A DNA stretch of 64,000 nucleotides from Butyrivibrio sp. VCD2006. Its GTDB lineage: Bacteria; Bacillota; Clostridia; Lachnospirales; Lachnospiraceae. Positions 35,744-45,518 of the stretch are shown here, piece after piece. Location of the stretch: NCBI RefSeq assembly GCF_000423925.1, contig NZ_AUIX01000024.1:1-64000 (forward strand). The letters run 5' to 3'. The translations under genes were made by a program, and so were the position numbers. The notes beneath the pieces were generated by a model. It worked only from the letters and a program-made list of their open reading frames with translations. It had not been told where the DNA came from and searched no databases. Positions within the stretch are counted from its first letter, which is position 1; every line of letters begins with the position of its first letter.

Positions 35744-37102
35744 TTATTCATTTTTTAGTATTGCCCGAACTGTGAAGATCATTGTGATAAAGCATGCCAT
35801 TCCACCGACAACGTTACTTATGGGCTCGGCAGCAAATACGCCATTTGTGCCCATATGGAACAGGTAAGGCAGCAAATATGTAAGCGGAACCACTATCACA
35901 ACCTTGCGGAACAGGGAGAAAAATATTGCCTGCTTTTTTCGTCCCAGAGATTTAAAGGTGATCTGGCCTGTATGCTGGAATGTCATGAAAATGAACGTTG
36001 AGAAATACAGGTTAAATGCAGGGATCGCATCAGCCATTATCGTAGTATCATTACTGAATACACCGATAACTGCACCTGGGAATATCCTTATAAAGAGCCA
36101 TACGACCAGCGAATAAGCCATCTCCAGGCAAAACATGATCATAATCGCATGCTTTACCTTGCCTCCCCTGCGGGCGCCATAGTTGTAGCTTATGACAGGT
36201 GATGCGCCTTCGGATATCGCGAGGATAGGCGTCTCCATCATCTGCCTTGCGCTGTTGACGATGGTCATAATCGAGATGTAGATGTCACCGCCCACATCAG
36301 CAAGCACATTGTTGCAGGCAATCTGAACCGCTGCATTGGTAAACTGCATCATAAAAGCTGCAGTTCCAAGGCCGATGATATTCTTTGCCCTGTCTTTGCA
36401 ATTTCTGATCTCTTTTCCCCTGAGCAGATGAACCTTATAAGCTACCTTTTTTCCAAATAAAAACCTAAGAACATAAAGCGCGGAAAGTGCCTGTGAAAGA
36501 ACAGTTGCTATCGCAGCACCCTCAATGCCCATGCCCAGCGCGAAGATAAAAATCGGATCAAGTATGATGTTGGACACGGCACCCACAATAATGGTGGTCA
36601 TCCCAACAACAGCAAAGCCCTGAGCGGTGATGAAGGGGTTCATACCGGTAGCTATCATGGAAAAGATAGTACCAATGAGGTATATCCTAAGATACGGCAG
36701 CGCGTAGACCATAGCTGCCTCCGATGCGCCAAATGCACTCAGAATGGGCTTTCCGAAGATCTCTCCGAAAATCGTGAGAGCTACAGCAGTCACAATGAGC
36801 AGGAAAAATGCGGTATTCTGGATGCCCTTCGCTTCGTCATAGTTCTTCTGCCCTCTCGCAATTGAGAAAAGCGGCGCACCACCGCTTCCGTACATGTTCG
36901 TGAAAGCTGTTATGAGAATTATTACCGGAAAACACAGGCCAACTGCACCAAGTGCGACTGTGCCCACAAGCGGTATTCTTGCTATGTAGATTCTGTCGAC
37001 GATGTTATACAAGAGATTAAGTATCTGTGCCACCAGCATAGGAATGGCCGTCGCCAGGATTATATTTACTGTTCTGCCTTTTTCAAAATCAATTCTTTTC
37101 AT
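35744..37102 (-). CDS. MATE family antiporter
   Basis: The 452-residue protein has twelve membrane helices and MATE features: ATAIPMLVAQILNLLYNIVD in the first helix, GGAPLFSIARGQKNYDEAKG in the loop, and EGASPVISYNYGARR in the second half. This belongs to the MepA-like multidrug group rather than the first MATE (9926-11275). The ATG at 37102 is nine bases behind GGGAG; the ATG 39 bases earlier has none. It is divergent from the orphan gene at 37406. Confidence 0.92.
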   Translation of the reverse strand: MKRIDFEKGRTVNIILATAIPMLVAQILNLLYNIVDRIYIARIPLVGTVALGAVGLCFPVIILITAFTNMYGSGGAPLFSIARGQKNYDEAKGIQNTAFFLLIVTAVALTIFGEIFGKPILSAFGASEAAMVYALPYLRIYLIGTIFSMIATGMNPFITAQGFAVVGMTTIIVGAVSNIILDPIFIFALGMGIEGAAIATVLSQALSALYVLRFLFGKKVAYKVHLLRGKEIRNCKDRAKNIIGLGTAAFMMQFTNAAVQIACNNVLADVGGDIYISIMTIVNSARQMMETPILAISEGASPVISYNYGARRGGKVKHAIMIMFCLEMAYSLVVWLFIRIFPGAVIGVFSNDTTIMADAIPAFNLYFSTFIFMTFQHTGQITFKSLGRKKQAIFFSLFRKVVIVVPLTYLLPYLFHMGTNGVFAAEPISNVVGGMACFITMIFTVRAILKNE

Positions 37103-37261
37103 ACAATTACACTCCCGAAGATGTATTATAGCAGAATCCATCTGAAAAGTTCTGCCTTTGGCATGGCGGATTTTTGACTTTTTAGGTCCTGTTTTTGATG
37201 TTGTTACATATAGCTCTTATAATTCTGAGGTGATTATCCGATATATAAAACAGCTATGGAT

Positions 37262-37392
37262 GGCGCTTTAATGTCTAGGGACGACATTGGGGCGCCTTAT
37301 CTTTGTCCCTGAAAGGAGGAAGCATGTTATAGAGGCAGTAAGCCACTCGGTCCAATGGGGAGTGGCGTGCACCGGATTGACCGAAGGTGCAC
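37262..37392 (+). promoter_or_regulatory. Structured 5' leader with possible pseudoknot
   Basis: The transcript ahead of the 37406 gene could fold into a 14-bp stem (37262-37275 with 37283-37296, three G-U pairs). Its seven-base loop UAGGGAC can pair AGGGAC (37277-37282) with GUCCCU (37305-37310), just before AAAGGAGG (37312-37319). Two further stems follow: GCCACTC/GAGTGGC (37342-37348 and 37360-37366) and GTGCACC/GGTGCAC (37367-37373 and 37386-37392), ending just before the gene's own AAAGGA. I could not match it to a known riboswitch class. The 8-base linker is short for a full-length stem, so the two pairings may exclude each other. Confidence 0.5.
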
Positions 37393-37405
37393 AGAAAGGA
37401 TACAT

Positions 37406-38509
37406 ATGGACAATACAGGTAATATTGGCAGTTTTCGCAGTGTTTATATGGCCTATGGCGCTTTTAAGGTAGAGAACACCGGGAATCAAACCGGATCTCA
37501 GATGAAAACCGAGGACGCTAAGGTGCCATCCTTCTTAACAGCACTGGGCATTGCGACAGGAAAAACTGCAGATTTGAATGCTTCGAAAGAAAATACGGCA
37601 GTGATGAAAAATGTCCTCGACGGGGATGTTTCAAAGCCACCGAGTTCATTCGAAGATTCAGATGATTTGAAGACCGTTCTTGATGGTGATGTGTCAAGAC
37701 CGCGAATGAAACCGGAAAACTCCTACGGAGATGGTGCTTTCCTCTCCTACACCAGAATCATCACAGCAAAGCTACCGGATGATATCGCTTCTAACATGAA
37801 GACAGGCGCAGATGGCTCAGCCTTTGATTACAGCAGCGATGGCCAGGAGCTCAAAATCACTATCAAGGTATCGGGAGATTCAAGGATTTACACAGCATCC
37901 GGTACGGATAAGGAAGGAAATGCCTTTTCAAAGGAAATCGATCCCTACAGCGTAGATCCTACGGACACAGATTATGCCGGGTTCGCTACCCTCTGCGCAT
38001 ATATCCGAGACACCGAGGGGATGGCTGACAATGCAATGCAGGCTGTAAGAGATGCAGCACCTTCTGACATCACCGAAAACGGCAATTATGTGCTAAAAGT
38101 CGGCTATGTTTCCATGAATACCGGCAATCTCTCAGGCGCGAAGAAGTTATTTGAGCAGATGCAGACCTTCTTCGAAAAGCTGATGAATATCTCCGCTGAC
38201 AATAATGTCAATGGACTGTCAGAGCAAAATGTCACAACCGTTAGAAGTGATGACAATGATGGCAGTGCCGATAGATTGGTAAAAGTTTCAACTTCTGCTT
38301 CCAAAGGCTCCTATAATAGGATTGTCGAAGAGCTTCAGGAAATGATCCAGCTAATGATCCAAAGCATGTTAAATGAGATCATCGGAGTAGATGACATCGG
38401 TGACACAACTGCCAAGAGCGATGAAAAGGCTGAAAATATAACCGAGAGCACTCCTAACAGCGATGCCGTGAAGGATAGTCTGAATCTTGAGAATGCTACA
38501 GAATTGTAG
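37406..38509 (+). CDS. Unrecognised 367-residue protein
   Basis: I do not recognise this protein. It has no signal peptide or membrane helix. The N-terminal third contains two copies of an MKNVLDGDVSKP-like segment (VLDGDVS at about 74 and 96). The middle (about 115-190) looks beta-rich (LSYTRIITAKLPDD, KITIKVSGDSRIYTASG) and ends in a helical part with SGAKKLFEQMQTFFEKLM and IVEELQEMIQLMIQSML. The tail is acidic and low-complexity. AAAGGA lies six bases before the ATG at 37406. The complex leader upstream suggests regulated expression. Confidence 0.7.
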   Translation: MDNTGNIGSFRSVYMAYGAFKVENTGNQTGSQMKTEDAKVPSFLTALGIATGKTADLNASKENTAVMKNVLDGDVSKPPSSFEDSDDLKTVLDGDVSRPRMKPENSYGDGAFLSYTRIITAKLPDDIASNMKTGADGSAFDYSSDGQELKITIKVSGDSRIYTASGTDKEGNAFSKEIDPYSVDPTDTDYAGFATLCAYIRDTEGMADNAMQAVRDAAPSDITENGNYVLKVGYVSMNTGNLSGAKKLFEQMQTFFEKLMNISADNNVNGLSEQNVTTVRSDDNDGSADRLVKVSTSASKGSYNRIVEELQEMIQLMIQSMLNEIIGVDDIGDTTAKSDEKAENITESTPNSDAVKDSLNLENATEL

Positions 38510-38530
38510 AATTTTTCTTGTTTTACGCGA

Positions 38531-38567
38531 AATGTGGGTTACAGGTTTTAAGCATGTAACCCACATT
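38531..38567. terminator. Strong bidirectional terminator
   Basis: AATGTGGGTTACA (38531-38543) and TGTAACCCACATT (38555-38567) make a 13-bp perfect stem, followed by a T-rich run on the plus strand. It separates the convergent orphan gene and the lipoprotein gene. Confidence 0.92.
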
Positions 38568-38610
38568 TCATGTTTTTTCTTATTAGATTATTGACCGGAC
38601 TGGATATAAA

Positions 38611-40416
38611 TTAGTTGAACCCGGTCCATATGTAGTTCTTACCCTCAAGTCCGTATAACAGGTACTCTTTCAGGCAATCATTCTCTATATCACTCTCTCT
38701 GAAATTATCCGGAAGCTTGGAAACAATGGCTTTATCAATCTTGGAAATATCCGTACCGGGAGTGTATAGTCTGAATTTAGTGCAATTATCATCGAATCCC
38801 CATACATCAACATAGTTTGTCACTGAGGCGGAACCCTTTATATATTCTGCAGTCTCACTGGTTCCAACCTCATATTTAAGTGAGTAATCGGAAAGCTCGA
38901 GATCATAGGTTGTATCATCTATCTTTTCAGATACAGTAAAGGCTCCCGTGAATTCATTCTTATTGGTAACACTGCTTCCATCCGCTTCGTTATAATTCCA
39001 GTCACTGTAGTCACCTTCTATGGTTCCGTCAGCATTTATCCGCAAATATGCGGTATTGCCATCTGTGTCATGTGTAAGAAATGCTATCGGGAAATATTCC
39101 TTGATCTTCAGTATATTATTATCATTATAGGTAGGAATATCTGCAGCAAAATCATATTCTAACGGCTTAAAATCAGCATCTGCTCCGTTTTTGACCTCTT
39201 CGGTCAAGCCCTCCTTTGCCTCTTTATCCGCGACTTTTGAATCCATTTCTTTAAGAGAATAGAGTGGTGCTCCTGTGGATTCAAAAAACTTTCTATATGG
39301 ATTGCCCTCCTCATATATACTGTCGTCATCTGCCAATGGTGCGTAAAAATAACCGCGATAGCCATGCTCATAGTCAGGATCCGGATCAGGCTCCACTTTT
39401 GCATAGGTATATATGTCATCAAAGTAGCTTTCCGGCGTATTGAAGAAATCGAAGCTAAAGAAAACATACTCATCATCAGTCAGTATCTCGTTTGGAACTG
39501 AATAAACTTCACCATTTACTGCAATGACACTGCCAATATTACCGGCCATTATCCCTGATGTTGAATAATCCGAATAGATAAAATGCAATTTTCCCGCTGA
39601 ATCAATGAAACTCTTATCAAAAATGTGCTCAGTTGCCCCGGCTGACCCATCTGAGAAAATATATCCATATTCGTTGAAATACAAGCGGCTTCTGCCCCAG
39701 GCAATGTTTGAATATACAGTCTCTAAAATGCCGTCAACTGCCTTTATGACAATATATTCCTGCCAGCTATCACCACTGTCAGTAGTGTTAAAACGAAGCA
39801 GTAGCTCGGGATCACCATCATTTCCGCAGTCAATATAGGCATAATCTATACCTTCAAAGCGTAACCTTGAAGAAGGATTATCTGCTGTAAAGTAATCGAT
39901 TATCGACTTCGAAAGCGCCTCAAGCGTCACATCCATATTTTTGAGACTATCAAGGTTCCAGTACTCTCCAAAATCATTTTCAGTATTGATCAGTACGGTC
40001 GCTTCATTTTTCAGGAAAAGCTCGTATAATTCCATGGACTTTTCGCCGGAAGCAGATGATCCCTGGGATTTGGAAGTGTCATCAGACGCGATGACTTCAT
40101 CAGTCAACGCACCATCTTCTCCGTTCGCCTGCTCTTCTATTGACTCGTCTGTGCTATTTTCCTCTTTTGAAGAGTCAATATCATTTTGAGCTGAATCCGT
40201 TTCAGACTGACCTGATGTGTTATCCTCTGCGTCTGCATTTTCACCTGCCACAGCCTGATTCTCGGCTGAGGCTTCAGCCCCCTCCGTGGCAGACGTATTT
40301 GCTCCGGAGCATCCCATAATGCCTGCGAGGCACAAAATAAGCGCACCTTCGCAGGTTTTAAGCCCTATCTGGCTGATGGAATCGCGTGTTATCTTTTCAA
40401 AATCCACTTTCTTCAT
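38611..40416 (-). CDS. Large lipoprotein of unknown function
   Basis: The 601-residue product carries a lipobox LAGIMGCS (Cys near 36), although the stretch before it is long for a signal peptide. An acidic low-complexity linker (about 40-125; SETDSAQNDIDSSKEENSTD) follows, then a large globular part of unrecognised fold with YIDCGNDGDPELLLRF (an Asp-rich turn) and YLRINADGTIEGDYSDWN. The ATG at 40416 has GAGGGG ten bases upstream, inside the stop region of the transglutaminase gene that ends six bases before, so the two are coupled. A joint surface role is inferred. Confidence 0.75.
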   Translation of the reverse strand: MKKVDFEKITRDSISQIGLKTCEGALILCLAGIMGCSGANTSATEGAEASAENQAVAGENADAEDNTSGQSETDSAQNDIDSSKEENSTDESIEEQANGEDGALTDEVIASDDTSKSQGSSASGEKSMELYELFLKNEATVLINTENDFGEYWNLDSLKNMDVTLEALSKSIIDYFTADNPSSRLRFEGIDYAYIDCGNDGDPELLLRFNTTDSGDSWQEYIVIKAVDGILETVYSNIAWGRSRLYFNEYGYIFSDGSAGATEHIFDKSFIDSAGKLHFIYSDYSTSGIMAGNIGSVIAVNGEVYSVPNEILTDDEYVFFSFDFFNTPESYFDDIYTYAKVEPDPDPDYEHGYRGYFYAPLADDDSIYEEGNPYRKFFESTGAPLYSLKEMDSKVADKEAKEGLTEEVKNGADADFKPLEYDFAADIPTYNDNNILKIKEYFPIAFLTHDTDGNTAYLRINADGTIEGDYSDWNYNEADGSSVTNKNEFTGAFTVSEKIDDTTYDLELSDYSLKYEVGTSETAEYIKGSASVTNYVDVWGFDDNCTKFRLYTPGTDISKIDKAIVSKLPDNFRESDIENDCLKEYLLYGLEGKNYIWTGFN

Positions 40417-40422
40417 CACAAA

Positions 40423-42957
40423 TTATCCCCTCACATATTTGAATGATGCATTTTTAGCGCCTGCATTCACAAGCTTTTTACTTATTTTGTCAAAAATGGT
40501 TTTGTTTTTACAATTAATAGTTATTTTGGCGCCTTCCTTAATTCCCTTAAAGCTCTTTTTTCCGATGGTTTTAAGATTATTGGCATCGATCACGATTTTC
40601 TTAAGCTTCTTACATCCTTTGAAGGCCTTTTTCTTAATGGAAGTAACCTTGTAGGTGCTGCCGCCTACTGAGACCTCTGCTTTAATTCTAACAGACTTGA
40701 TCTTTTTGTTTGTAACTCTTGTTACAGCTGCTGTTCCGGACTTTGTATCAATCTCGTAATTTACACCGTTTGAAGAGAGTTCCCTGGAAACCGGACTACT
40801 TACAGGAATTGTGTCTGTAGTAGCCGGAACATTTGCACTGCTGTCCGGCGTGGTTGATGCATTATCGTTGCCGGCAGGGGTAGACGGTTCATTGCCATTG
40901 TCTCCGGGTGTGGATGGAACATCATCATTGCCACCGGGTGTTGTCGGTTCACCATCACCACCACCAGGTGTTGTCGGTTCATCATCATTATCACCAGGAG
41001 TGGTAGGTTCACCATCATCTCCACCAGGTGTAGTCGGCTCATCATCATTATCCCCCGGATTTTCAGGTTCAGGCTCCGGTGCCGGTTCCGGATCGGGCTC
41101 AGGCTCCGGCGTAGGTTCAGGAGCAGGTTCCGGTGCCGGTTCCGGATCGGGCTCGGGTTCGGGCTCTGGTTCAGGCTCCGGCGAAGGTTCCGGCGTAGGT
41201 TCCGGCTCAGGCTCGGGTTCTACCTCCTCGATTATCTGCCAGTGCGCATACAGAGTGTGGTTTTCATGTATTGTGCATGTTGTATTGGATGTAATTTTGC
41301 TTCCACCGTCTGCGTCAGTGTACCATCCAAGGAAATCATACCCTTCTCTTGTTACATTCGATGGCAGAGTGCCATAGTTCCCGCGATAAAGGACATCTTT
41401 ATCATCTGCCGTTCCGACTCCTCCATTAAGATCAAAGGAAACCTTATGATAAACCTTGGGGACATTTATTGTGCAGGAAGCCTCACTTTGCCCATCTTCA
41501 CTCTTGATACTTATATTTGCGCTGCCATACCATTTGACTTTATAGGAAATATTCCCATCTGCGGTAACTGAAGCAGATACGACATTTTTATTGTCTACAG
41601 AACAGCTGATATTCTTGTTTGAAGCATTATCAGGTGTTACCTTGCAAGTAATAATGCCTCTATCTCCGATTGTGGCAGTTATATTTGCCGGAGAAACCTG
41701 AATGTCTGTTGTAGGAATATTCTCGGCACTATTCAATATCGCTTTCACATTTTCATAGCTATACTTTGTTCCTGTAGCTATCGGACTGTTTGCACTAAAG
41801 CCATCCCTTATATGCTTATTACTTCCGCGGGCAGTTTTGCCACCGATTTTGAATTCATAGGAGTAATTTGCCAGTTTTTCGGTTGTAAGATGGTAATAAT
41901 TATGCCTCAAGGCCTCTACAAGTCCATCCGGCAGGCTCTCCGTGCTATTATAGTCATCCCAGGTAGTATCTACTTCGTACCAGTCTCCGCCCTGTTTGAC
42001 GATATTCCATGCATGGCCACCGCCATCATCAACATGTCCCGAAATAACCATGGAACTTAAGCCTTCTTTAGCAAGGAGGTACTCAAATGCCATAGAATAA
42101 CCATCACAGACCGACAATCCAAGCACCAGCGCACCATATGCTGTATGCCCCACATGATAAGAAGAATTAAGATTAGCGCAGGTCTTATCATATTGATTTA
42201 TCTGAATGAGTTTATCATGAATTGCAAGCTCTTTTCCCAGGTTTCCGCTAGCACCGGCAATTGTAGGATCACTTAGTATCTCAGCACGTTTTTGCTTCAG
42301 CTCATCATTCATCTGTGAAAAACGTTCCTGATCGTATCCACTTACCTTGGATTGCATTGTAAGATACGTGCTATACCTGACCTCATTGGTTTCGCTATAC
42401 CTGCTTTCTCTGCTTGAGAAAGTAAAACCGCAAAGAGTAAGCTGAGTGCGGTCGGGATAATCATATCGCGCCGCTTCATAGGCATCCTCAAACTGGTCAA
42501 ACTCGTATGTAAACCGGCTCTCCTCGTCTTCAACGATCGGAACTGCCGCAGCCAAAAAAGCCGAAGCACTGTTCTCACCATATGGCAGTACATTGTCACT
42601 GGCCTTAACCATTGCGCGATATATCTTTTTGCTGGTTTCATCACCAAGCGACTGATAATGCGGTCCTGTTTTTACATCAGTATTAGATGCATTACGTACT
42701 CTTGGAACAATTGCATCATCGCATACGATGACTTCATTATGCATCTCCGGCATCGGTACTGCCGGAAGATCATCTGCAGGATAATAGACTGCGATATTTT
42801 CAGCGGCCTTTACAGTTATCGCGCCATTTCCTGAAAAAGTCCCTACAAGCACACAAAAAGAGAGTGCCACAGACCTGATTGATAATCTTAAGGCGCGGCA
42901 TTCTCTCTTTAAAAATTTCCTATTGTTCCTCTCTGATTTTACAAAAACTTTTTTCAT
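40423..42957 (-). CDS. Secreted transglutaminase-like surface protein
   Basis: The 844-residue protein has a signal peptide with a long basic n-region. Residues about 100-345 hold a transglutaminase-like domain with Cys 284 ([10 protein letters not shown]), His 315 (GGGHAWNIV) and Asp 330 ([10 protein letters not shown]), the papain-type triad. A BIG2-like domain (about 420-500), an InlB B-repeat ([25 protein letters not shown]), an EPEP and EPTTPGG linker (about 590-720) and a Lys-rich BspA-type C-terminus ([17 protein letters not shown]) follow. It may act as a protein cross-linker or a peptidase; the activity is not certain. It is the first gene of a two-gene operon. Confidence 0.85.
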   Translation of the reverse strand: MKKVFVKSERNNRKFLKRECRALRLSIRSVALSFCVLVGTFSGNGAITVKAAENIAVYYPADDLPAVPMPEMHNEVIVCDDAIVPRVRNASNTDVKTGPHYQSLGDETSKKIYRAMVKASDNVLPYGENSASAFLAAAVPIVEDEESRFTYEFDQFEDAYEAARYDYPDRTQLTLCGFTFSSRESRYSETNEVRYSTYLTMQSKVSGYDQERFSQMNDELKQKRAEILSDPTIAGASGNLGKELAIHDKLIQINQYDKTCANLNSSYHVGHTAYGALVLGLSVCDGYSMAFEYLLAKEGLSSMVISGHVDDGGGHAWNIVKQGGDWYEVDTTWDDYNSTESLPDGLVEALRHNYYHLTTEKLANYSYEFKIGGKTARGSNKHIRDGFSANSPIATGTKYSYENVKAILNSAENIPTTDIQVSPANITATIGDRGIITCKVTPDNASNKNISCSVDNKNVVSASVTADGNISYKVKWYGSANISIKSEDGQSEASCTINVPKVYHKVSFDLNGGVGTADDKDVLYRGNYGTLPSNVTREGYDFLGWYTDADGGSKITSNTTCTIHENHTLYAHWQIIEEVEPEPEPEPTPEPSPEPEPEPEPEPDPEPAPEPAPEPTPEPEPDPEPAPEPEPENPGDNDDEPTTPGGDDGEPTTPGDNDDEPTTPGGGDGEPTTPGGNDDVPSTPGDNGNEPSTPAGNDNASTTPDSSANVPATTDTIPVSSPVSRELSSNGVNYEIDTKSGTAAVTRVTNKKIKSVRIKAEVSVGGSTYKVTSIKKKAFKGCKKLKKIVIDANNLKTIGKKSFKGIKEGAKITINCKNKTIFDKISKKLVNAGAKNASFKYVRG

Positions 42958-43009
42958 TAGATAATTTCCCCATTTTATTTTTTCCCCTCTATTTTAGAAC
43001 TAACTTGAA

Positions 43010-45367
43010 CTAATTCAGCAGATTCTCAAACGCTGCCTCCGGCATGGGCTTGTAGAAATAGAAGCCCTGAATATAGTCAATGTCGGCATTTTGCAAGAAT
43101 TTTAGCTGCTTTTCATTTTCAACGCCCTCAGCTGTCACCTTGGCCCCCAGAGCATGTGCAAGCTTGATCGTCGAGATAATGATTGATTCTGACTTTTTAT
43201 TGATTCCAATTTTCTTGATATAACCTATATCCAGCTTGATTATGTCAAAATCAAAGGTTTCCAGCATTGACAGTGAACTCATGCCGCTGCCGTAATCATC
43301 AAGAAGAATCTGGATGCCGTGTTTTTTCATCTTATACAGATAATCAAGGGCTTTGGACTCTAAGTCAGTGTAGGCAGATTCCGTGATTTCAAATCTGATC
43401 ATCGCAGGATCGATCTTTTTCCCCTTAATTGAATCAAAAATGCTCTCGATAAACGCGTAGTCATAGAAATCCACACGAGAAAGGTTTATCGCACATGGCA
43501 CGATCTTTTTACCCTCAACGACGCGTCTCTCTATAAAATCAGTTCCGCGATCAAGCATAAATTTATCAAGAAGGAACGTCTTTCCCTCAGACTCAATTAT
43601 AGGAATAAAGTCAGCAGGCGAAACCATTCCAAGGTCTCTGTGACGCCATCTTATGAGCATCTCGGCACTTACGATCTCACCGGTCTTGGCATTGACGATA
43701 GGCTGATAATAAGGCGCAAACTCATCATCTGCAAGAGCTCTCTCATAGTCAGATAAAAGATAGCGCTGCTTGACATACTTCTCCTTCATGGAATCATCAT
43801 AATATCCAAAGAGAATGTTTCTGTTATTGTCCTTGATGTTCTTTTCAGCAAGCTTAGCGCCTGCCAGCATCTGTGAAATATCGATGCTGGGATTTGTTAT
43901 CGGGTATATTCCGCAGTGAATCTCATAACTGTATTTTATTGACTCGGTCTTGAAAACCTGACGGCTCATGGATTTTATATTTTTATCCGTAAGGTTTTCA
44001 TCAGCAGTTATCAGGACAAAATGGTCATTCTCGAGTCTCCCCATGATCACGGGACGGAGGTGTTTCCTTAAGGCATCTCTTGTCTGGAAAATTACAAGGT
44101 CACCTCTCGGATTGCCAAACAGCTCATTTACGGCTTTTAACCCCTTAACATTGGCATAGACAAGGGAATAATGCTCATCCGGAGATAGCTCGGAAAGGAA
44201 AACTCTTGCTCTGTCCAAAAAGCCTGTCCTTGCGTATTCGTCTGTCATCCAGTCGTGATCCAGAATCGCTGTGATATCTATGACAATGATCATCAGCCAG
44301 TCCGGATATCCCGGAACTTCCTTGACTCTGATATTTTTCGCACGGCGGCCATCCTTCGTATCTACATGAATGGTTCTGACAAAATCTCCTCTGTCAGCCA
44401 TTTCTTTCTCTATGAACGGCAGCTGCATCTCTTCCGTAAAAATATCGCGCTCTTTTTCTACGATTCTTTTTGCAATTTTTGTGCGAATATCTTTAAAATT
44501 GAGGCGGCTACGCTCGAAAAGGTCATTCAGGCTGTCCCGCAAAAAATATACTTCGCAGCGCTCATCATGCTTTTCCACGGTAAAGACCATGTCATAGCCT
44601 TCAGAGATAAGTGTCCTGATAACAGGCTGCTCAATGTAGCTCATGTACGGAACAATATTACCCTGTTTGAGAGGACTTATCACGCCGTCTTCAATCAGCT
44701 CACCTTCACCCTTAAAGGTAGTCATTCCATTTTTAACCTTGAAATAGCTACCGTCGGAAATGAGATAAAACCTGCATTCGAAGCTATCTGGTATAACAAT
44801 ATCATCAATAAATCTAAGACCGTCCAGAGTCAACTGACGCATATAATCTCTGTGTGGAATTATCTGGATATTTGTAAGATCAAGACCGTCAGTGAACTTG
44901 ACATAGTTTGGATCCGTGGCTTCGCCGGGAAGCTCAGGCATGTGATAAACGTAAAAAGCCGCATTAACTGAGCCGGCACTTAGGCCGATAACAATACCAT
45001 TATAGCCTGAGAGTGCTCTCTTCAGATTAACGCGCTTCATAAAAGCAAGCTGCGTGGGTGCATGTCCACCTGCAAGATAGATTACATCGGACCATTCGAC
45101 CAGTTCAGATGTAAATTTTTTTCCATCCAGTATCTTAACGTCTTTTACCTCAAGGCCAGCGAACTCAAAGGCGTCCAAAACCTGTTTCAGCTGATGCTCA
45201 TTATCTTTTGTCGCATCCGGATCGCATGGCACATAAAGAAGATTGGCTGATTCAGGCCATTCACCGGCAAGATCCTCAAAAAAGCCAAAACATTCGATAG
45301 GCTCTGCTTTTTCATAAGCATCAGGCTCCTGATATGGTATGAAACTGCTGGTTAAGAAAAGAACCAT
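43010..45367 (-). CDS. S51 peptidase-fold, degenerate GGDEF and EAL fusion
   Basis: The 785-residue soluble protein starts with a peptidase S51 (dipeptidase E) fold, about 1-215, with the nucleophile Ser 130 in GIVIGLSAGS, YLAGGHAPTQ at 97 and His 172 in QIIPHRDY. A middle PAS-like segment and a degenerate GGDEF domain follow (about 375-520; GRLENDHFVLI replaces the GGDEF loop). The C-terminal EAL domain (about 535-785) keeps E569 (AEMLIRW), N628, E660 (FEITES), D690-D691 (LLDDYGSG), K711 and E747 (TAEGVEN). An active c-di-GMP phosphodiesterase is inferred. Whether the peptidase part cuts or senses a dipeptide is open. Confidence 0.88.
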   Translation of the reverse strand: MVLFLTSSFIPYQEPDAYEKAEPIECFGFFEDLAGEWPESANLLYVPCDPDATKDNEHQLKQVLDAFEFAGLEVKDVKILDGKKFTSELVEWSDVIYLAGGHAPTQLAFMKRVNLKRALSGYNGIVIGLSAGSVNAAFYVYHMPELPGEATDPNYVKFTDGLDLTNIQIIPHRDYMRQLTLDGLRFIDDIVIPDSFECRFYLISDGSYFKVKNGMTTFKGEGELIEDGVISPLKQGNIVPYMSYIEQPVIRTLISEGYDMVFTVEKHDERCEVYFLRDSLNDLFERSRLNFKDIRTKIAKRIVEKERDIFTEEMQLPFIEKEMADRGDFVRTIHVDTKDGRRAKNIRVKEVPGYPDWLMIIVIDITAILDHDWMTDEYARTGFLDRARVFLSELSPDEHYSLVYANVKGLKAVNELFGNPRGDLVIFQTRDALRKHLRPVIMGRLENDHFVLITADENLTDKNIKSMSRQVFKTESIKYSYEIHCGIYPITNPSIDISQMLAGAKLAEKNIKDNNRNILFGYYDDSMKEKYVKQRYLLSDYERALADDEFAPYYQPIVNAKTGEIVSAEMLIRWRHRDLGMVSPADFIPIIESEGKTFLLDKFMLDRGTDFIERRVVEGKKIVPCAINLSRVDFYDYAFIESIFDSIKGKKIDPAMIRFEITESAYTDLESKALDYLYKMKKHGIQILLDDYGSGMSSLSMLETFDFDIIKLDIGYIKKIGINKKSESIIISTIKLAHALGAKVTAEGVENEKQLKFLQNADIDYIQGFYFYKPMPEAAFENLLN

Positions 45368-45462
45368 AAGCTATCTTCCTCTGGAGTGTTGCGTTCAAAA
45401 TCGTCAGTCAGTTACGGAATTGCCCAATATAAAAAGTAAAACTCTTTTTATTATAACATAAA

Positions 45463-45489
45463 AAGGAAGCCAGTATCACTGACTTCCTT
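45463..45489 (-). terminator. Terminator of the secreted paralogue gene
   Basis: AAGGAAG, one unpaired base, CAGT and their complement ACTG, one base, CTTCCTT form a stem. On the minus strand TTTTTATG follows. Confidence 0.85.
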
Positions 45490-45518
45490 ATATATTTCAA
45501 TATTGTAACCTATAGAAT

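Noticed and set aside
37262..37392. Assignment of the leader to a known riboswitch class (c-di-GMP, ZTP, fluoride, preQ1)
   Set aside because: I compared the conserved bases I remember for these classes and found no fit. It stays an unassigned candidate.
37268..37489. Small minus-strand and plus-strand frames across the leader of the 37406 gene
   Set aside because: They cut through the proposed stems and have no ribosome site or family match.
40811..41377. A 188-residue plus-strand protein made largely of Ser-Gly repeats
   Set aside because: It is the reverse frame of the Glu-Pro and Pro-Thr linker of the transglutaminase gene, whose coding evidence is far stronger.
44255..44971. A 238-residue plus-strand frame opposite the S51-EAL gene
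   Set aside because: Its composition is not protein-like and the other strand encodes a full domain match throughout.
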